From the NCBI RefSeq assembly GCF_011250645.1, contig NZ_JAANNO010000004.1, forward strand, positions 161,368 to 225,367: 64,000 nucleotides of DNA, read 5' to 3'. Made by a program: the position numbers and the translations under genes. Shown piece by piece: positions 52,106 through 61,103 of the stretch (positions are counted from its first letter, which is position 1; each line of letters begins with the position of its first letter). The notes under the pieces were generated by a model. That model saw nothing but the letters and a program-made list of their open reading frames with translations. It was not told the DNA's origin and ran no database searches. This DNA comes from Motilibacter aurantiacus (lineage in GTDB: Bacteria > Actinomycetota > Actinomycetes > Motilibacterales > Motilibacteraceae).

Positions 52106-53908
52106 TCAGCTCACCCGGGACGTGGTGCGGGCGACCTTGACCGTCGTCCCCTGCCAGGAGGACACGGTGGCCTCGCAGTAGACATAGCTCCCGCGCTCGG
52201 CCTGCTGCAGCTGGTAGGTCGCGGCGGTCGAGCTCAGGATCCGCGCGTCGGCCGGCAGCGTGCTCGACGACAGGGTCGAGGAGGCGGCCCAGCGGTAGCT
52301 GACCGTCAGCCCCTCCTCGTAGAGCACCGGCGTGCAGGTCAGGGTGACTCCCGCGGTGCCGGCCCCGGCCACGCTGAGGTCGACCCGCGGGGCGGACAGC
52401 TGCGGGACGTACGCCCAGTCCGACTGGGTGACCGAGCCCATGGCGTTCGCGCTGGTGGCGCGGCAGGTGAGGTAGCGGCCGGCGGCCGCCTTCAGCACGT
52501 CCGCGCTGAGCACGAGCGTCGGCCCGGCGCCGAGCGGCCGCACGTCGGTGACCGCGTCGATGCCGGGCAGGGAGAGCCACTCGTAGGTGGTGACCACTCC
52601 CGGCACGGTCGTCGCGGGCACCGCGCAGGTCAGGGTCGTCCCCGGCGCCGGCATCGCCCCTGCCGCCGGAAGGCCGGTGATGTCCGGGTAGGCCGTGGGG
52701 CTCGGCGCCGGCGGCACGGGCACCTCCACGGAGGCGGTGGCGGTCCCGGCACGCGAGGTGGCGGTGACCTTGCAGGTGAGCGTCTTGCCCGCGTCCGCGG
52801 GAGTCAGCACGTGGTCCGGGCCGGCCTCGAGCTTGACACTGCCGACGTACCATTCAGGAACCACACTGCTGGTGTTCGCGGTCCACGACCCCGCGCCGCA
52901 CGAGATCGCCTGCCCGAGCCCGACGGTGCCGGAGGCGACGGGGGCGGAGACGTTGTAGGGCAGCGCGCGGTTCTGCGTCCTGGCCAGCTTCGGCAGCGAC
53001 GCGCGGGTGGCCTTGGTCCAGACCGAGTAGGCACCGACGCTCGTGAAGACGGTCGGGGCCCGGTCGCAGCCGGAGGCCGCGCCGAAGCTGGACACGCCCA
53101 CGACGTAGAAGGCCTTGCCGACCTTGGTCGCGAGCGGCCCGCCGCTGTCGCCCTGGCATCCGCCGGCGTAACGGCCGCGTCCGATGGAGCGGGCGGCGGC
53201 CAGCTGCTTCTGGGGGGAGAAGTAGCGGAAGGTGCGGTCGGCGAGGGCGTTCATCTGGCGCAGCGACGTCGTCCGCAGCTGCCCCGTCAGCTTGCCCTTC
53301 TCGTTGTCGCCCCAGCCGTAGATCCGCAGGTCGGCCAAGCGGCCGGCGCGCGCCCGTGCGGCCATGGCCGGCGTGGCGAGCTTGGCGTAGGCCGCCAGCT
53401 TCAGGGGCACCAGCGGGCGGAGCATCGCGATGTCGTTGGCGGCCGTCCGGTCGCGGTAGCCGCTGTTGAACCGGATCGCCTCCACCGGGACGAGCGTGCC
53501 CTTGCGCAGTGCGTTGGCGCCGATCTCGACGTAGTAGAGGCCCTTCGCGTCCGGCACGCAGTGCGCTGCGGTCACGATCTCGGTCGGCGAGATGGCGGAG
53601 GTGCTGCAGAGCGCGTCCGCGGACGTGGCGCCCTTGCGGACGTGCCAGAGCGGCAGGACCCACGGGACGGTGCTGGCGGGCCGCTTCACCACGGTGCCGT
53701 GGGTGACCGACCGGGTCACCGAGAGCTCGGGCAGCCGCGGCAGGTCGGGCAGCGACGCCGACGCGGCGCCGGCCGCGGGCCGGGCCGGCGCCTCCGCGGC
53801 GGCCGGCCGGGCCGACAGTGCAGACGGTGCGGCCTGCGCCGGCAGGGCGCCTGCGACGGCCACGGGCACGAGGAACAGAGCCGGCAGGGCAAGCCGGGCA
53901 CGGGACAT
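52106..53908 (-). CDS. Secreted trypsin-like serine protease with Ig-like domains
   Basis: A 600-residue exported protein. Signal peptide [21 protein letters not shown], then an Ala/Pro-rich propeptide-like region. The S1 peptidase has the triad His116 (VTAAHC), Asp159 (ANDIAML) and Ser255 (CQGDSGGPL). From about residue 310 come three beta-sandwich repeats of roughly 90 residues, each with a Cys pair and Trp/Tyr ([54 protein letters not shown]), probably Ig-like binding modules. ATG at 53908 has a GGGGG ribosome site. It sits inside the his cluster but has no evident link with it. Confidence 0.9.
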   Translation of the reverse strand: MSRARLALPALFLVPVAVAGALPAQAAPSALSARPAAAEAPARPAAGAASASLPDLPRLPELSVTRSVTHGTVVKRPASTVPWVLPLWHVRKGATSADALCSTSAISPTEIVTAAHCVPDAKGLYYVEIGANALRKGTLVPVEAIRFNSGYRDRTAANDIAMLRPLVPLKLAAYAKLATPAMAARARAGRLADLRIYGWGDNEKGKLTGQLRTTSLRQMNALADRTFRYFSPQKQLAAARSIGRGRYAGGCQGDSGGPLATKVGKAFYVVGVSSFGAASGCDRAPTVFTSVGAYSVWTKATRASLPKLARTQNRALPYNVSAPVASGTVGLGQAISCGAGSWTANTSSVVPEWYVGSVKLEAGPDHVLTPADAGKTLTCKVTATSRAGTATASVEVPVPPAPSPTAYPDITGLPAAGAMPAPGTTLTCAVPATTVPGVVTTYEWLSLPGIDAVTDVRPLGAGPTLVLSADVLKAAAGRYLTCRATSANAMGSVTQSDWAYVPQLSAPRVDLSVAGAGTAGVTLTCTPVLYEEGLTVSYRWAASSTLSSSTLPADARILSSTAATYQLQQAERGSYVYCEATVSSWQGTTVKVARTTSRVS

Positions 53909-53981
53909 GAACTACCCCCAGAGTGGATTTCAGAGGGAAGCTTAAGTGGCCCGTGCCCGATCCGGCGGATGCCGCCCACAG

Positions 53982-53997
53982 CGCCACCCGCGTGGCG
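53982..53997 (-). terminator. Small hairpin after priA
   Basis: CGCCAC-CCGC-GTGGCG, a 6-bp stem in the 112-base gap between priA and the protease gene. Confidence 0.35.
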
Positions 53998-54020
53998 GAG
54001 TACGCCCCGGTACGTCCCGG

Positions 54021-54770
54021 TCAGCCCGAGACGGCGAGCGCTTCCTCGAGCGTGAACGCCCCGGCGTAGAGCGCCTTGCCCACGATCGACCCCTCGACCC
54101 CGAGCGGCACGAGCGTGCGCAGGGCGCGCAGGTCGTCGAGCGTGCTCACGCCGCCCGACGCGACGACGGGCTTGTCGGTGGCGGCGCACACCGAGCGGAG
54201 CAGGTCCAGGTTGGGCCCTTGCAGCGTGCCGTCCTTGTTGACGTCCGTGACGACGTAGCGGGCGCACCCGTCCCGGTCGAGACGCTCGAGGACGTCGAAG
54301 AGCTCGCCGCCTTCCTGCGTCCAGCCCCGGGCGGCGAGAGTGGTGCCGCGGACGTCCAGCCCGACGGCGATGAGGTCGCCGAACTCGCCGATGGCGCGGC
54401 GTACCCACTCCGGGGACTCCAGCGCCGCGGTGCCGAGGTTCACCCGCGCGCAGCCGGTGGCCAGCGCCGCGCGCAACGACTCGTCGTCCCGGATCCCGCC
54501 CGAGAGCTCCACCTTCACGTCCACCGCGCGCACGACCTCGGCGAGCAGCTCGCGGTTGGAGCCGCGGCCGAAGGCGGCGTCGAGGTCGACCAGGTGGATC
54601 CACTCCGCGCCGGCCGCCTCCCAGGCCCGGGCGGCGGCGAGCGGCTCGCCGTAGGAGGTCTCACTGCCCGCGGCGCCCTGCACGAGACGGACCGCCTGGC
54701 CGTCGGCGACGTCGACGGCGGGCAGCAGCACGAGGCGGTCGGCGCTGGAGTTCGATGCGGGGGTCGTCAC
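54021..54770 (-). CDS. priA: Phosphoribosyl isomerase A (HisA/TrpF)
   Basis: A 249-residue TIM barrel. In actinobacteria lacking a separate trpF, PriA performs both the HisA step of histidine synthesis and the TrpF step of tryptophan synthesis. Sequence marks: [18 protein letters not shown] with catalytic Asp, [52 protein letters not shown] with the second catalytic Asp, and [13 protein letters not shown]. No trpF is in this window, which fits the dual role. GTG at 54770; a small unknown gene lies five bases upstream. Confidence 0.95.
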   Translation of the reverse strand: MTTPASNSSADRLVLLPAVDVADGQAVRLVQGAAGSETSYGEPLAAARAWEAAGAEWIHLVDLDAAFGRGSNRELLAEVVRAVDVKVELSGGIRDDESLRAALATGCARVNLGTAALESPEWVRRAIGEFGDLIAVGLDVRGTTLAARGWTQEGGELFDVLERLDRDGCARYVVTDVNKDGTLQGPNLDLLRSVCAATDKPVVASGGVSTLDDLRALRTLVPLGVEGSIVGKALYAGAFTLEEALAVSG

Positions 54771-54775
54771 GGGGT

Positions 54776-55120
54776 TCAGTGCCTCCGGTCGAAGAGAAGG
54801 GCGGCCAGGACGGGGGCCGCCACGATGGCGAGCAGCAGGGCGCCGGCGCGTACCAGCCAGTCGTCGGTCGACAGCCAGACCGCGCCCTGCGCGAGGACGA
54901 GCGCGGCGAGCAGGCCCAGCGACTGCATCCGGCGCCGGCGCGCCAACCGGCCGGTCGGCCGCCCGATGCGGGTACGCCGCGGCAGCCGGGCACGCCAGCG
55001 GTCCGCGAGGACGCGACGGCGGCGAGACCGCGCGTCGCGCAGCTCCCGCTCCTGCGCCGCGCGCGCCCGCTCGGCCTCGAGCAGCGCACGTCGACGCGCC
55101 CGCTCACCCTTGGCCGCCAC
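54776..55120 (-). CDS. Small basic membrane protein in the his cluster
   Basis: A 114-residue protein: a very Arg-rich N-terminal half (about 28 Arg in 65 residues, with [20 protein letters not shown] probably a helix), then two hydrophobic helices ([18 protein letters not shown] and [19 protein letters not shown]). Proteins of this plan are common between hisH and priA in actinobacteria, with no known function. GTG at 55120 follows a TAAGGT hexamer by eight bases. It ends five bases before the priA start and is probably co-transcribed with it. Confidence 0.7.
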   Translation of the reverse strand: MAAKGERARRRALLEAERARAAQERELRDARSRRRRVLADRWRARLPRRTRIGRPTGRLARRRRMQSLGLLAALVLAQGAVWLSTDDWLVRAGALLLAIVAAPVLAALLFDRRH

Positions 55121-55198
55121 GGGGACGCACCTTAACCGGCCGGGCCGCGCCTCGGCACGTCCTCGGCCCGCTGCTGCGGACGTCGGCCCGCCGATGGG

Positions 55199-55834
55199 TC
55201 AGGACAGCGTGCGCAGCCAGTTCTCCAGCAGCGCGGCGCCGGCGTCGCCGGACTTCTCGGGGTGGAACTGCGTGGCGCTGAGCGCGCCGTTCTCGACCGC
55301 CGCGAGGAAGGGCCGGCCGTGCTCGGCCCAGGTGAGCAGTGGCGCGGGATAGCGCTCGGACGGGGGCATGTCCATGCCGCGGACGCCGTAGGAGTGGACG
55401 AAGTAGAAGCGCTCGTCCTCGAGGCCGGCGAGGAGCGTCGTCCCCTCGGGCGCCTGCACGGTGTTCCAGCCCATGTGCGGCAGGACGGGCGCCTCGAGCC
55501 GGTCGACGACGCCCGGCCACTCGCCGCAGCCCTCGGACTCGACGCCGTGCTCGACGCCCTTCTCGAAGAGGATCTGCATGCCCACGCAGATGCCCAGCAC
55601 GGGCCGTCCACCGGCCAGGCGACGGCCGATGATCTCCCCGCCGCGGACGGCCCGCAGGCCGTCCATGCAGGCGGCGAAGGCGCCCACCCCCGGAACGACG
55701 AGCCCGTCGGCCCCCTCGGCCGTGGCCCGGTCCGACGTCAGGGTCACCTCGGCCCCGACGCGCTCGAGCGCCCGCACGGCCGAGCGGAGGTTGCCGGAGC
55801 CGTAGTCGAGGACGGCGACGGAGGGCGCCGCCAT
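55199..55834 (-). CDS. hisH: Imidazole glycerol phosphate synthase subunit HisH
   Basis: A 211-residue class I glutamine amidotransferase that makes ammonia for HisF. The nucleophile is Cys83 in [11 protein letters not shown]; the catalytic His and Glu are in TQFHPEKSG. It begins [18 protein letters not shown], the usual HisH N-terminus. The ATG shares one base with the hisB stop (TGATG), so translation is coupled. A 78-base gap follows before the small membrane protein gene. Confidence 0.96.
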   Translation of the reverse strand: MAAPSVAVLDYGSGNLRSAVRALERVGAEVTLTSDRATAEGADGLVVPGVGAFAACMDGLRAVRGGEIIGRRLAGGRPVLGICVGMQILFEKGVEHGVESEGCGEWPGVVDRLEAPVLPHMGWNTVQAPEGTTLLAGLEDERFYFVHSYGVRGMDMPPSERYPAPLLTWAEHGRPFLAAVENGALSATQFHPEKSGDAGAALLENWLRTLS

Positions 55835-56451
55835 CAGAGCGTGCCCTTGGTCGACGGCACGCCGACCACCCGCGGGTCGAAGGCCACGGCGTCGCGCAGC
55901 GCGCGCCCGAGCGCCTTGAACTGCGCCTCCACGAGGTGGTGCGGGTCGCGCCCCGCGAGCACGCGCACGTGCAGCGCGATGGCCGCGTTGAACGACAGGC
56001 TCTCGATGACGTGCCGGGTCAGCGAGCCGACGTAGTCACCGCCGATCACGACGTACGCCTGGCCCTCCGGCTCCCCCGTGTGGACGCAGTAGGGGCGTCC
56101 GGCGAGGTCGACGGCGACCTGGACGAGGGTCTCGTCCAGCGGGACGAGGGCGTCGCCGAAGCGGCGGATGCCGGCCTTGTCGCCGAGCGCCTGGCGCAGC
56201 GCCTCGCCGAGCGCGATGGCGGTGTCCTCGACGGTGTGGTGCGCGTCGATGTGCGTGTCGCCGGACGTCTTCACCGTCAGGTCCAGCAGCCCGTGCTTGC
56301 CCAGCTGGGCGAGCATGTGGTCGTAGAACCCGACGCCGGTCGAGACGTCGACCGTGCCGCTGCCGTCCAGGTCGACCTCGACCAGGACGGAGGACTCCTT
56401 CGTGACACGCTCGACCCGGCCGAAGCGCCGGCGCTGGCTCGTCTCGCTCAC
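55834..56451 (-). CDS. hisB: Imidazoleglycerol-phosphate dehydratase
   Basis: A 205-residue manganese enzyme for the sixth step of histidine synthesis. The metal-binding repeats are [20 protein letters not shown] with [20 protein letters not shown], and later [21 protein letters not shown], in part, with [19 protein letters not shown]. It has only the dehydratase domain, without the phosphatase half of enterobacterial HisB. GTG at 56451 overlaps the hisC stop by GTGA. Confidence 0.96.
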   Translation of the reverse strand: MSETSQRRRFGRVERVTKESSVLVEVDLDGSGTVDVSTGVGFYDHMLAQLGKHGLLDLTVKTSGDTHIDAHHTVEDTAIALGEALRQALGDKAGIRRFGDALVPLDETLVQVAVDLAGRPYCVHTGEPEGQAYVVIGGDYVGSLTRHVIESLSFNAAIALHVRVLAGRDPHHLVEAQFKALGRALRDAVAFDPRVVGVPSTKGTL

Positions 56452-57593
56452 TGCTTCCCTGCTTCCTCGGCCCGCTGCGCGGCCGCCCGGTCGCCGGCCG
56501 CCTGCTGCGGGGCTGCGTCGTCCAGAGCGCGCAGGAACGCGCTCGTCTCCTCCTCCGTGCCCGCCGTCACGCGCAGCCAGCCCGCCAGGCCGACATCGCG
56601 GACGAGGACGCCCCGGTCCAACAGCGCCTGCCACACGTCGGCTTGTTCCTCGAAGCGGCCGAAGAGGACGAAGTTCGCGTCACTGTCCACGACCTGGAGG
56701 CCGCGCGCCCGTAGCTCGCGGACGATCCGGTCGCGCTGTGCCTTGACGAGGTCGACGGAGGCGAGAGTGTCGTCGGCGTGCCGGAGCGCGGCCCGCGCGG
56801 CCTCCTGCGACATCACCGACAGGTGGTAGGGCAGCCGGACGAGGCGCAGCGCGTCCACCACCGCGGGATCGGCGGCCAGGTAGCCCAGCCGCCCGCCGGC
56901 GAAGGCGAACGCCTTGGACATCGTGCGGCTCACGATCAGCCGCGGCCGCCCCGGCAGCAGCCGCAGCAGCGACGGCGCGTGGCTGAACTCGGCGTAGGCC
57001 TCGTCCACGACCACGACCCCGGCGGTGGCGGCGTAGACCTCCTCCACGACGTCGGCCTCGAGCGCCGTGCCCGTCGGGTTGTTCGGCGAGCAGAGGAAGA
57101 CGACGTCGGGGTCGTGCTCGGCCACCGCCTCCACGGCGACGGCGGGGTCGATCCGGAACCCGGACTCGGCCTCGCGCGGGGCGACGACGTACGTGGTCGA
57201 CGTGCCCTGGCTGATGAGGGAGTGCATCGAGTAGGTCGGCTCGAACCCGAGCGCGACGCGCCCCGGCCCGCCGAAGGCCTGCAGGATCTGCTGCAGGACC
57301 TCGTTGGACCCGTTGGCCGCCCACACCTGCTCCGCCGACAGCTGCACGCCCCCCGTGCGCGAGAGGTACGCCGCCAGCTTCCCGCGCAGCGCCAGCGCCT
57401 CCCGGTCGGGATAGCGGTTGAGCTCGGCGGCCGCAGCGGACACGGACGCGGCCAGGTCAGCGATCAGGGCCGCGCTCGGGGGGTACGGGTTCTCGTTGGT
57501 GTTGAGCCGGACCGGGACGTCGAGCTGGGGCGCGCCGTAGGGGGACTTGCCGCGCAGCTCCGGCCGGATCGGCAGCTCCTCCAGCGCGCTCAC
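56448..57593 (-). CDS. hisC: Histidinol-phosphate aminotransferase
   Basis: A 381-residue fold-type I PLP aminotransferase. The PLP lysine is Lys227 in [17 protein letters not shown]; other contacts are NTNENPYPP (30-38), [18 protein letters not shown] and [10 protein letters not shown]. It converts imidazole acetol phosphate to histidinol phosphate. A 25-residue Ala/Gln-rich C-terminal tail is extra. GTG at 57593 overlaps the hisD stop by GTGA. Confidence 0.95.
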   Translation of the reverse strand: MSALEELPIRPELRGKSPYGAPQLDVPVRLNTNENPYPPSAALIADLAASVSAAAAELNRYPDREALALRGKLAAYLSRTGGVQLSAEQVWAANGSNEVLQQILQAFGGPGRVALGFEPTYSMHSLISQGTSTTYVVAPREAESGFRIDPAVAVEAVAEHDPDVVFLCSPNNPTGTALEADVVEEVYAATAGVVVVDEAYAEFSHAPSLLRLLPGRPRLIVSRTMSKAFAFAGGRLGYLAADPAVVDALRLVRLPYHLSVMSQEAARAALRHADDTLASVDLVKAQRDRIVRELRARGLQVVDSDANFVLFGRFEEQADVWQALLDRGVLVRDVGLAGWLRVTAGTEEETSAFLRALDDAAPQQAAGDRAAAQRAEEAGKQ

Positions 57594-58963
57594 GCGTCGC
57601 CCCCGGTCCGGGCGGGGATGCGCGCGCGCACGGCCGCGACGTGCGCGACGAGGTCCTCGGTGGTGCCGAGCGCGTCGATGTGGTCGGCGACCTGCGCGAG
57701 CGCCTCCCGGGTGTAGTCGACGACGTGGATGCCGCGCAGGAAGGTCTGCACCGACAGGCCGGCGTTGAAGCGGGCGGTCCCGCCGGTGGGCAGGACGTGG
57801 TTCGAGCCGGCGAGGTAGTCCCCGAGGCTGACCGGGGACCAGGGCCCGACGAAGATCGCGCCCGCGTTGGTGACCCGGGCGGCCCACTGCGCCGCGTCGC
57901 GGGTGATGACCTCGAGGTGCTCGGCGGCCCACTCGTCGACGACGACCAGGCCGTGCTCGAGGTCGTCGACCAGGACGTACGCGGACTGGCCGCGCAGCGC
58001 CTGCCCGATCCGCTCCTGGTGCTTGGTGAGCGCGAACTGCCGCTCCAGCTCGGCCTCGACGGCGTCGACCAGCTCGACACTGGGGGTCACGAGCAGGCAG
58101 CTGGCGTTGGGGTCGTGCTCGGCCTGGGACAGCAGGTCGGCGGCCACGAACGTGGGGTCCGCGGTCTCGTCGGCGAGGATGCCGATCTCGGTCGGCCCGG
58201 CCTCGGAGTCGATCCCGATCCGCCCGCGCAGCAGCCGCTTGGCGGCCGCGACGTAGACGTTGCCCGGCCCCGTCACCATGTCGACGGGGCGGCACTCCTC
58301 GGTGCCGTACGCGAACATCGCGATCGCCTGGGCGCCGCCGACCGCATAGACCTCGTCGACCCCGAGCAGAGCGCAGGCCGCGAGGACGCTGGGGTGGGGC
58401 AGCCCGCCGTGCTCACGCTGCGGGGGCGACGCGACCGCGAGCGAGCCGACGCCGGCGACCTGGGCGGGGACGACGTTCATGATCACCGAGGACGGGTACG
58501 CGAGCAGCCCCCCCGGCGCGTAGAGGCCGACCCGGCGGACCGGCACCCAGCGCTCCGTGACCACCCCGCCGGCGGCGACCTCGACACGCTCGTCGGGCCG
58601 CAGCTGCGCGCGCGAGACGATGCGGGCACGGCGCGCGGACTCCTCGATCGCGGCCCGGACGGCCGGGTCGAGCGCGCGCACGGCGTCCTCGAGGGCCGAC
58701 TGCGGGACCCGGCACGTCTCCAGGTCCACCCGGTCGAACCGGCTGGTGGCCTCGAGCACCGCGACCAGCCCGCGCTCGCGCACGTCCTCGACGACCGGGC
58801 GCACCGCCTCGACGGCGGTCTCGACGTCGAGCGCCGGACGGGGCAGGACCGCGGCGGCGAGGGCGGCGTCATGGGACCGCCCGCGCAGGTCCACCCGGGC
58901 GATGAAGCCCTCGGCGGACGAGGATGCGGGAGTGGCGCGGTCCGGGGCAGACGTCGAGGTCAC
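57590..58963 (-). CDS. hisD: Histidinol dehydrogenase
   Basis: A 457-residue NAD- and zinc-dependent enzyme that carries out the last two oxidations of histidine synthesis. Conserved parts: [20 protein letters not shown], in part, [57 protein letters not shown] with zinc/catalytic residues, and [12 protein letters not shown]. It is the first gene of the hisDCBH operon. GTG at 58963 follows TAGACT by six bases. Confidence 0.97.
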   Translation of the reverse strand: MTSTSAPDRATPASSSAEGFIARVDLRGRSHDAALAAAVLPRPALDVETAVEAVRPVVEDVRERGLVAVLEATSRFDRVDLETCRVPQSALEDAVRALDPAVRAAIEESARRARIVSRAQLRPDERVEVAAGGVVTERWVPVRRVGLYAPGGLLAYPSSVIMNVVPAQVAGVGSLAVASPPQREHGGLPHPSVLAACALLGVDEVYAVGGAQAIAMFAYGTEECRPVDMVTGPGNVYVAAAKRLLRGRIGIDSEAGPTEIGILADETADPTFVAADLLSQAEHDPNASCLLVTPSVELVDAVEAELERQFALTKHQERIGQALRGQSAYVLVDDLEHGLVVVDEWAAEHLEVITRDAAQWAARVTNAGAIFVGPWSPVSLGDYLAGSNHVLPTGGTARFNAGLSVQTFLRGIHVVDYTREALAQVADHIDALGTTEDLVAHVAAVRARIPARTGGDA

Positions 58964-58975
58964 GGGGCAAGTCTA
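58964..58975 (-). promoter_or_regulatory. Leaderless-type -10 of the hisDCBH operon
   Basis: TAGACT (minus strand, 58970-58975), six bases, then the GTG at 58963. Confidence 0.55.
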
Positions 58976-59051
58976 GGTACCGCGCCGGACGCCCGGCACC
59001 GTCCTGACACGGGTGTGGACGGTGCTGTCCGGGCCGGGCACACCGGTGCAA

Positions 59052-59063
59052 TACCGTGAGCGC
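59052..59063 (+). promoter_or_regulatory. Leaderless-type -10 of the LON-domain gene
   Basis: TACCGT at 59052-59057, six bases, then the GTG at 59064. It faces the hisD promoter about 75 bases away. Confidence 0.5.
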
Positions 59064-59765
59064 GTGCCCGAGCGGCTGCCGCTGTTCCCCCTGGGGGCCG
59101 TGCTCTTCCCCGGCGCGACGCTCGCGCTCCACGTCTTCGAGGAGCGCTACCGCGCGCTGGTCGAGCACCTGCTCGCCCTTCCGGCCGACGCCCCGCGCGC
59201 GTTCGGCGTCGTCGCCATCCGGTCCGGCCGCGAGGTCGGGCAGGCGTTCATCGAGGACGGTGAGCCGCGCGAGCGGCTGCACGACGTGGGCTGTGTGGCC
59301 GAGATCCGCGACGTGGAGGCGTACTCGGACGGGCGCTTCGACATCGTCACCAGCGGCACGCGCCGCTTCCGCCTGCGCGGGCTGGAGGAGCCCGGCGCGT
59401 CAGGAGGGCCGTGGACGGGCGGGCTCGTCGACTGGGTGCCGGAGCCCGAGGACGGCCCCGAGGCCGGGCAGCGCGCCGTGCCGGTGGCGCGGATGCTCGC
59501 CGAGTACGTCGCCGCCCTGCCGCCGGCGGTCGCCCGCGAGCTGCCGCTGCCCGGGCCCGGCCGCGAGCTGGGGCCGACCGCGCTGTCGTACGCCGTCGCG
59601 AACGTCCTGGTCGTGCCACAGGGCGAGCGCCAGCGCCTGCTCGCGGCACCGGACGCGGCCTCTCGCCTGGCGGTGGAGGCCGCGCTGCTGCGGCGCGAGA
59701 CGGCGCTCGTCTCGGCGCTGGGCGCCGTGCCGCTGCATGCCCCGGCCGCCGCGACGCCCAACTGA
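59064..59765 (+). CDS. LON N-terminal-domain protein
   Basis: A 233-residue protein made only of the substrate-binding domain found at the N-terminus of Lon proteases: LPLFPLGAVLFPGATLALHVFEERYR, in part, then HDVGCVAEIRDVEAYSDGRFDIVTSGTRRFRL, in part, and a helical second half. It has no ATPase or protease domain. Stand-alone LON-domain proteins are widespread in actinobacteria with unknown function. GTG at 59064 is chosen over an upstream ATG because the fold begins at its fourth residue and because of the -10 hexamer. Confidence 0.88.
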   Translation: MPERLPLFPLGAVLFPGATLALHVFEERYRALVEHLLALPADAPRAFGVVAIRSGREVGQAFIEDGEPRERLHDVGCVAEIRDVEAYSDGRFDIVTSGTRRFRLRGLEEPGASGGPWTGGLVDWVPEPEDGPEAGQRAVPVARMLAEYVAALPPAVARELPLPGPGRELGPTALSYAVANVLVVPQGERQRLLAAPDAASRLAVEAALLRRETALVSALGAVPLHAPAAATPN

Positions 59766-59842
59766 GGTCCGCCCGGCCGCGCTGGGCCGCGCGGCCTCCG
59801 ACCCTGCGCGAATATCGCGCGCGGCGTGGCGAGGGCGCTGGG

Positions 59843-59855
59843 TAGCCTCCCCGCC
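59843..59855 (+). promoter_or_regulatory. Leaderless-type -10 of the ybaK gene
   Basis: TAGCCT at 59843-59848, seven bases, then the GTG at 59856. Confidence 0.5.
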
Positions 59856-60353
59856 GTGGCAAAGCGCGCAGCAGGCAGGGCCGGCGCCGGCACCCCCGCG
59901 ACCGTGGCCCTGGCCGCCGCCGGGGTCGCCTTCGTCCCTCGGCCGTACGAGCACGACCCGGCCGCCAAGTCCTACGGCCTGGAGGCGGCCGAGGCGCTTG
60001 GCGTGGCTCCCGACCGGGTCTTCAAGACCCTGCTCGCCGACGTCGACGGCGCCCTCGCCGTCGGGGTGGTGCCGGTCAGCGCCCAGCTCGACCTCAAGGC
60101 GCTCGCGGCCGTGCTGGGCGCGAAGAAGGCGAGCATGGCCGACCCGGCCGCAGCGGAGCGCTCGACCGGGTACGTCGTCGGCGGCATCAGCCCCATCGGC
60201 CAGCGCAGGCGGCTGCCCACGGTGGTCGACGAGAGCGTGCTGACGCACGAGACGGTCCTCGTGTCCGGCGGGCGGCGCGGGCTGGACATCGAGCTCGCGC
60301 CGGCCGACCTGCTCCGGCTCACCGCGGGCCGGGCCGCGCCGATCGCCCGCTGA
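59856..60353 (+). CDS. ybaK: Cys-tRNA(Pro)/Cys-tRNA(Cys) deacylase YbaK
   Basis: A 165-residue editing-domain protein that hydrolyses mischarged Cys-tRNA(Pro). Typical segments: GVAPDRVFKTLLADVDG with the conserved lysine, LDLKALAAVLGAKKASMADP, YVVGGISPIGQRRRLPTVVDES, and ISPIG around the active site. The start is GTG at 59856, seven bases after TAGCCT; an upstream ATG at 59826 would add ten residues before the alignment begins. It stands alone, converging on the membrane-protein gene. Confidence 0.92.
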   Translation: MAKRAAGRAGAGTPATVALAAAGVAFVPRPYEHDPAAKSYGLEAAEALGVAPDRVFKTLLADVDGALAVGVVPVSAQLDLKALAAVLGAKKASMADPAAAERSTGYVVGGISPIGQRRRLPTVVDESVLTHETVLVSGGRRGLDIELAPADLLRLTAGRAAPIAR

Positions 60354-60405
60354 CCGTGGGGGCGCCCGTCGGCCTCCGGCGGCGGTGGGCCGTCGAGCCT
60401 CGAGG

Positions 60406-60984
60406 TCAGGTGCCGGGGCGGCGGCCCAGCCGGCCGTGCCCTCGGCGGTGCCGCGGCGGGCTCTGCGCGGCCCGGGCCGGCTCGTCGACGCCGAAGCCGG
60501 CGGTGAGTGCGAAGTACACCACCGTGGCGGCGATCGGCCAGCACAGGAGCATGCCGTGCGCGTGCAGGTCGAGCGCGACCGTGACCCGGCTGCCCACCGG
60601 CAGCCCGTCGGCGGCCAGCGCGCTCGGGCCGAGCCGGGCACCGGCCTGCCAGGCGACGACCGACCCGAGCAGCCCGCCCGCGACGAGGCCGAGCAGCGCG
60701 TAGGCCCCGGTCCGGCCGAGCCGGACGAAGGCCAGCAGTGCGCAGAGCACCCCCGCCACGAGCGCGACGCAGCCAAACCACGCCTCGGCCCCGAACAGGG
60801 CCTGGCTGGGGTCCGGGGCGATGCCGTCGCTGGTGACGGTCCCCTCGACCCGGGGCGCGGCCCATTGCCACGCCGCTCCGGCGAGGGACCCGACCGCGAC
60901 CGAGCCGGCCGTGACGACGGCCGCGGCGCGCAGCCCGGCGGCCCACCCGAGGCCCCCGTCGAGGCCCCAGTCCCGTCGGCTCAT
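60406..60984 (-). CDS. DUF2567-like four-helix membrane protein
   Basis: A 192-residue membrane protein with about four helices: near residues 14-35, 65-90, 93-112 and 145-165. An extracytoplasmic loop with EGTVTSDGIAPDPSQALFGAEAWF follows the first helix. The pattern and the position downstream of dnaE resemble the actinobacterial DUF2567 family, but I rate that only moderately. ATG at 60984 is preceded by GGGAGC, a good ribosome site. Basic C-terminal tail (PRHRRGHGRLGRRPGT). Confidence 0.7.
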   Translation of the reverse strand: MSRRDWGLDGGLGWAAGLRAAAVVTAGSVAVGSLAGAAWQWAAPRVEGTVTSDGIAPDPSQALFGAEAWFGCVALVAGVLCALLAFVRLGRTGAYALLGLVAGGLLGSVVAWQAGARLGPSALAADGLPVGSRVTVALDLHAHGMLLCWPIAATVVYFALTAGFGVDEPARAAQSPPRHRRGHGRLGRRPGT

Positions 60985-61052
60985 GCTGCTCCCGCGCCGC
61001 GAGCGCGGCTGGCCTCGATCACAGCGGACCACCCTACGCACCGGCCGGCCGG

Positions 61053-61079
61053 CCGCCCGCCATCGCGATCGCCGGGCGG
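61053..61079 (-). terminator. Possible hairpin after dnaE
   Basis: CCGCCCG (61053-61059) and CGGGCGG (61073-61079), a 7-bp stem with a 13-base loop, 25 bases past the dnaE stop. Weak. Confidence 0.35.
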
Positions 61080-61103
61080 TCCACCCGGACGAGGCGACGG
61101 CGG

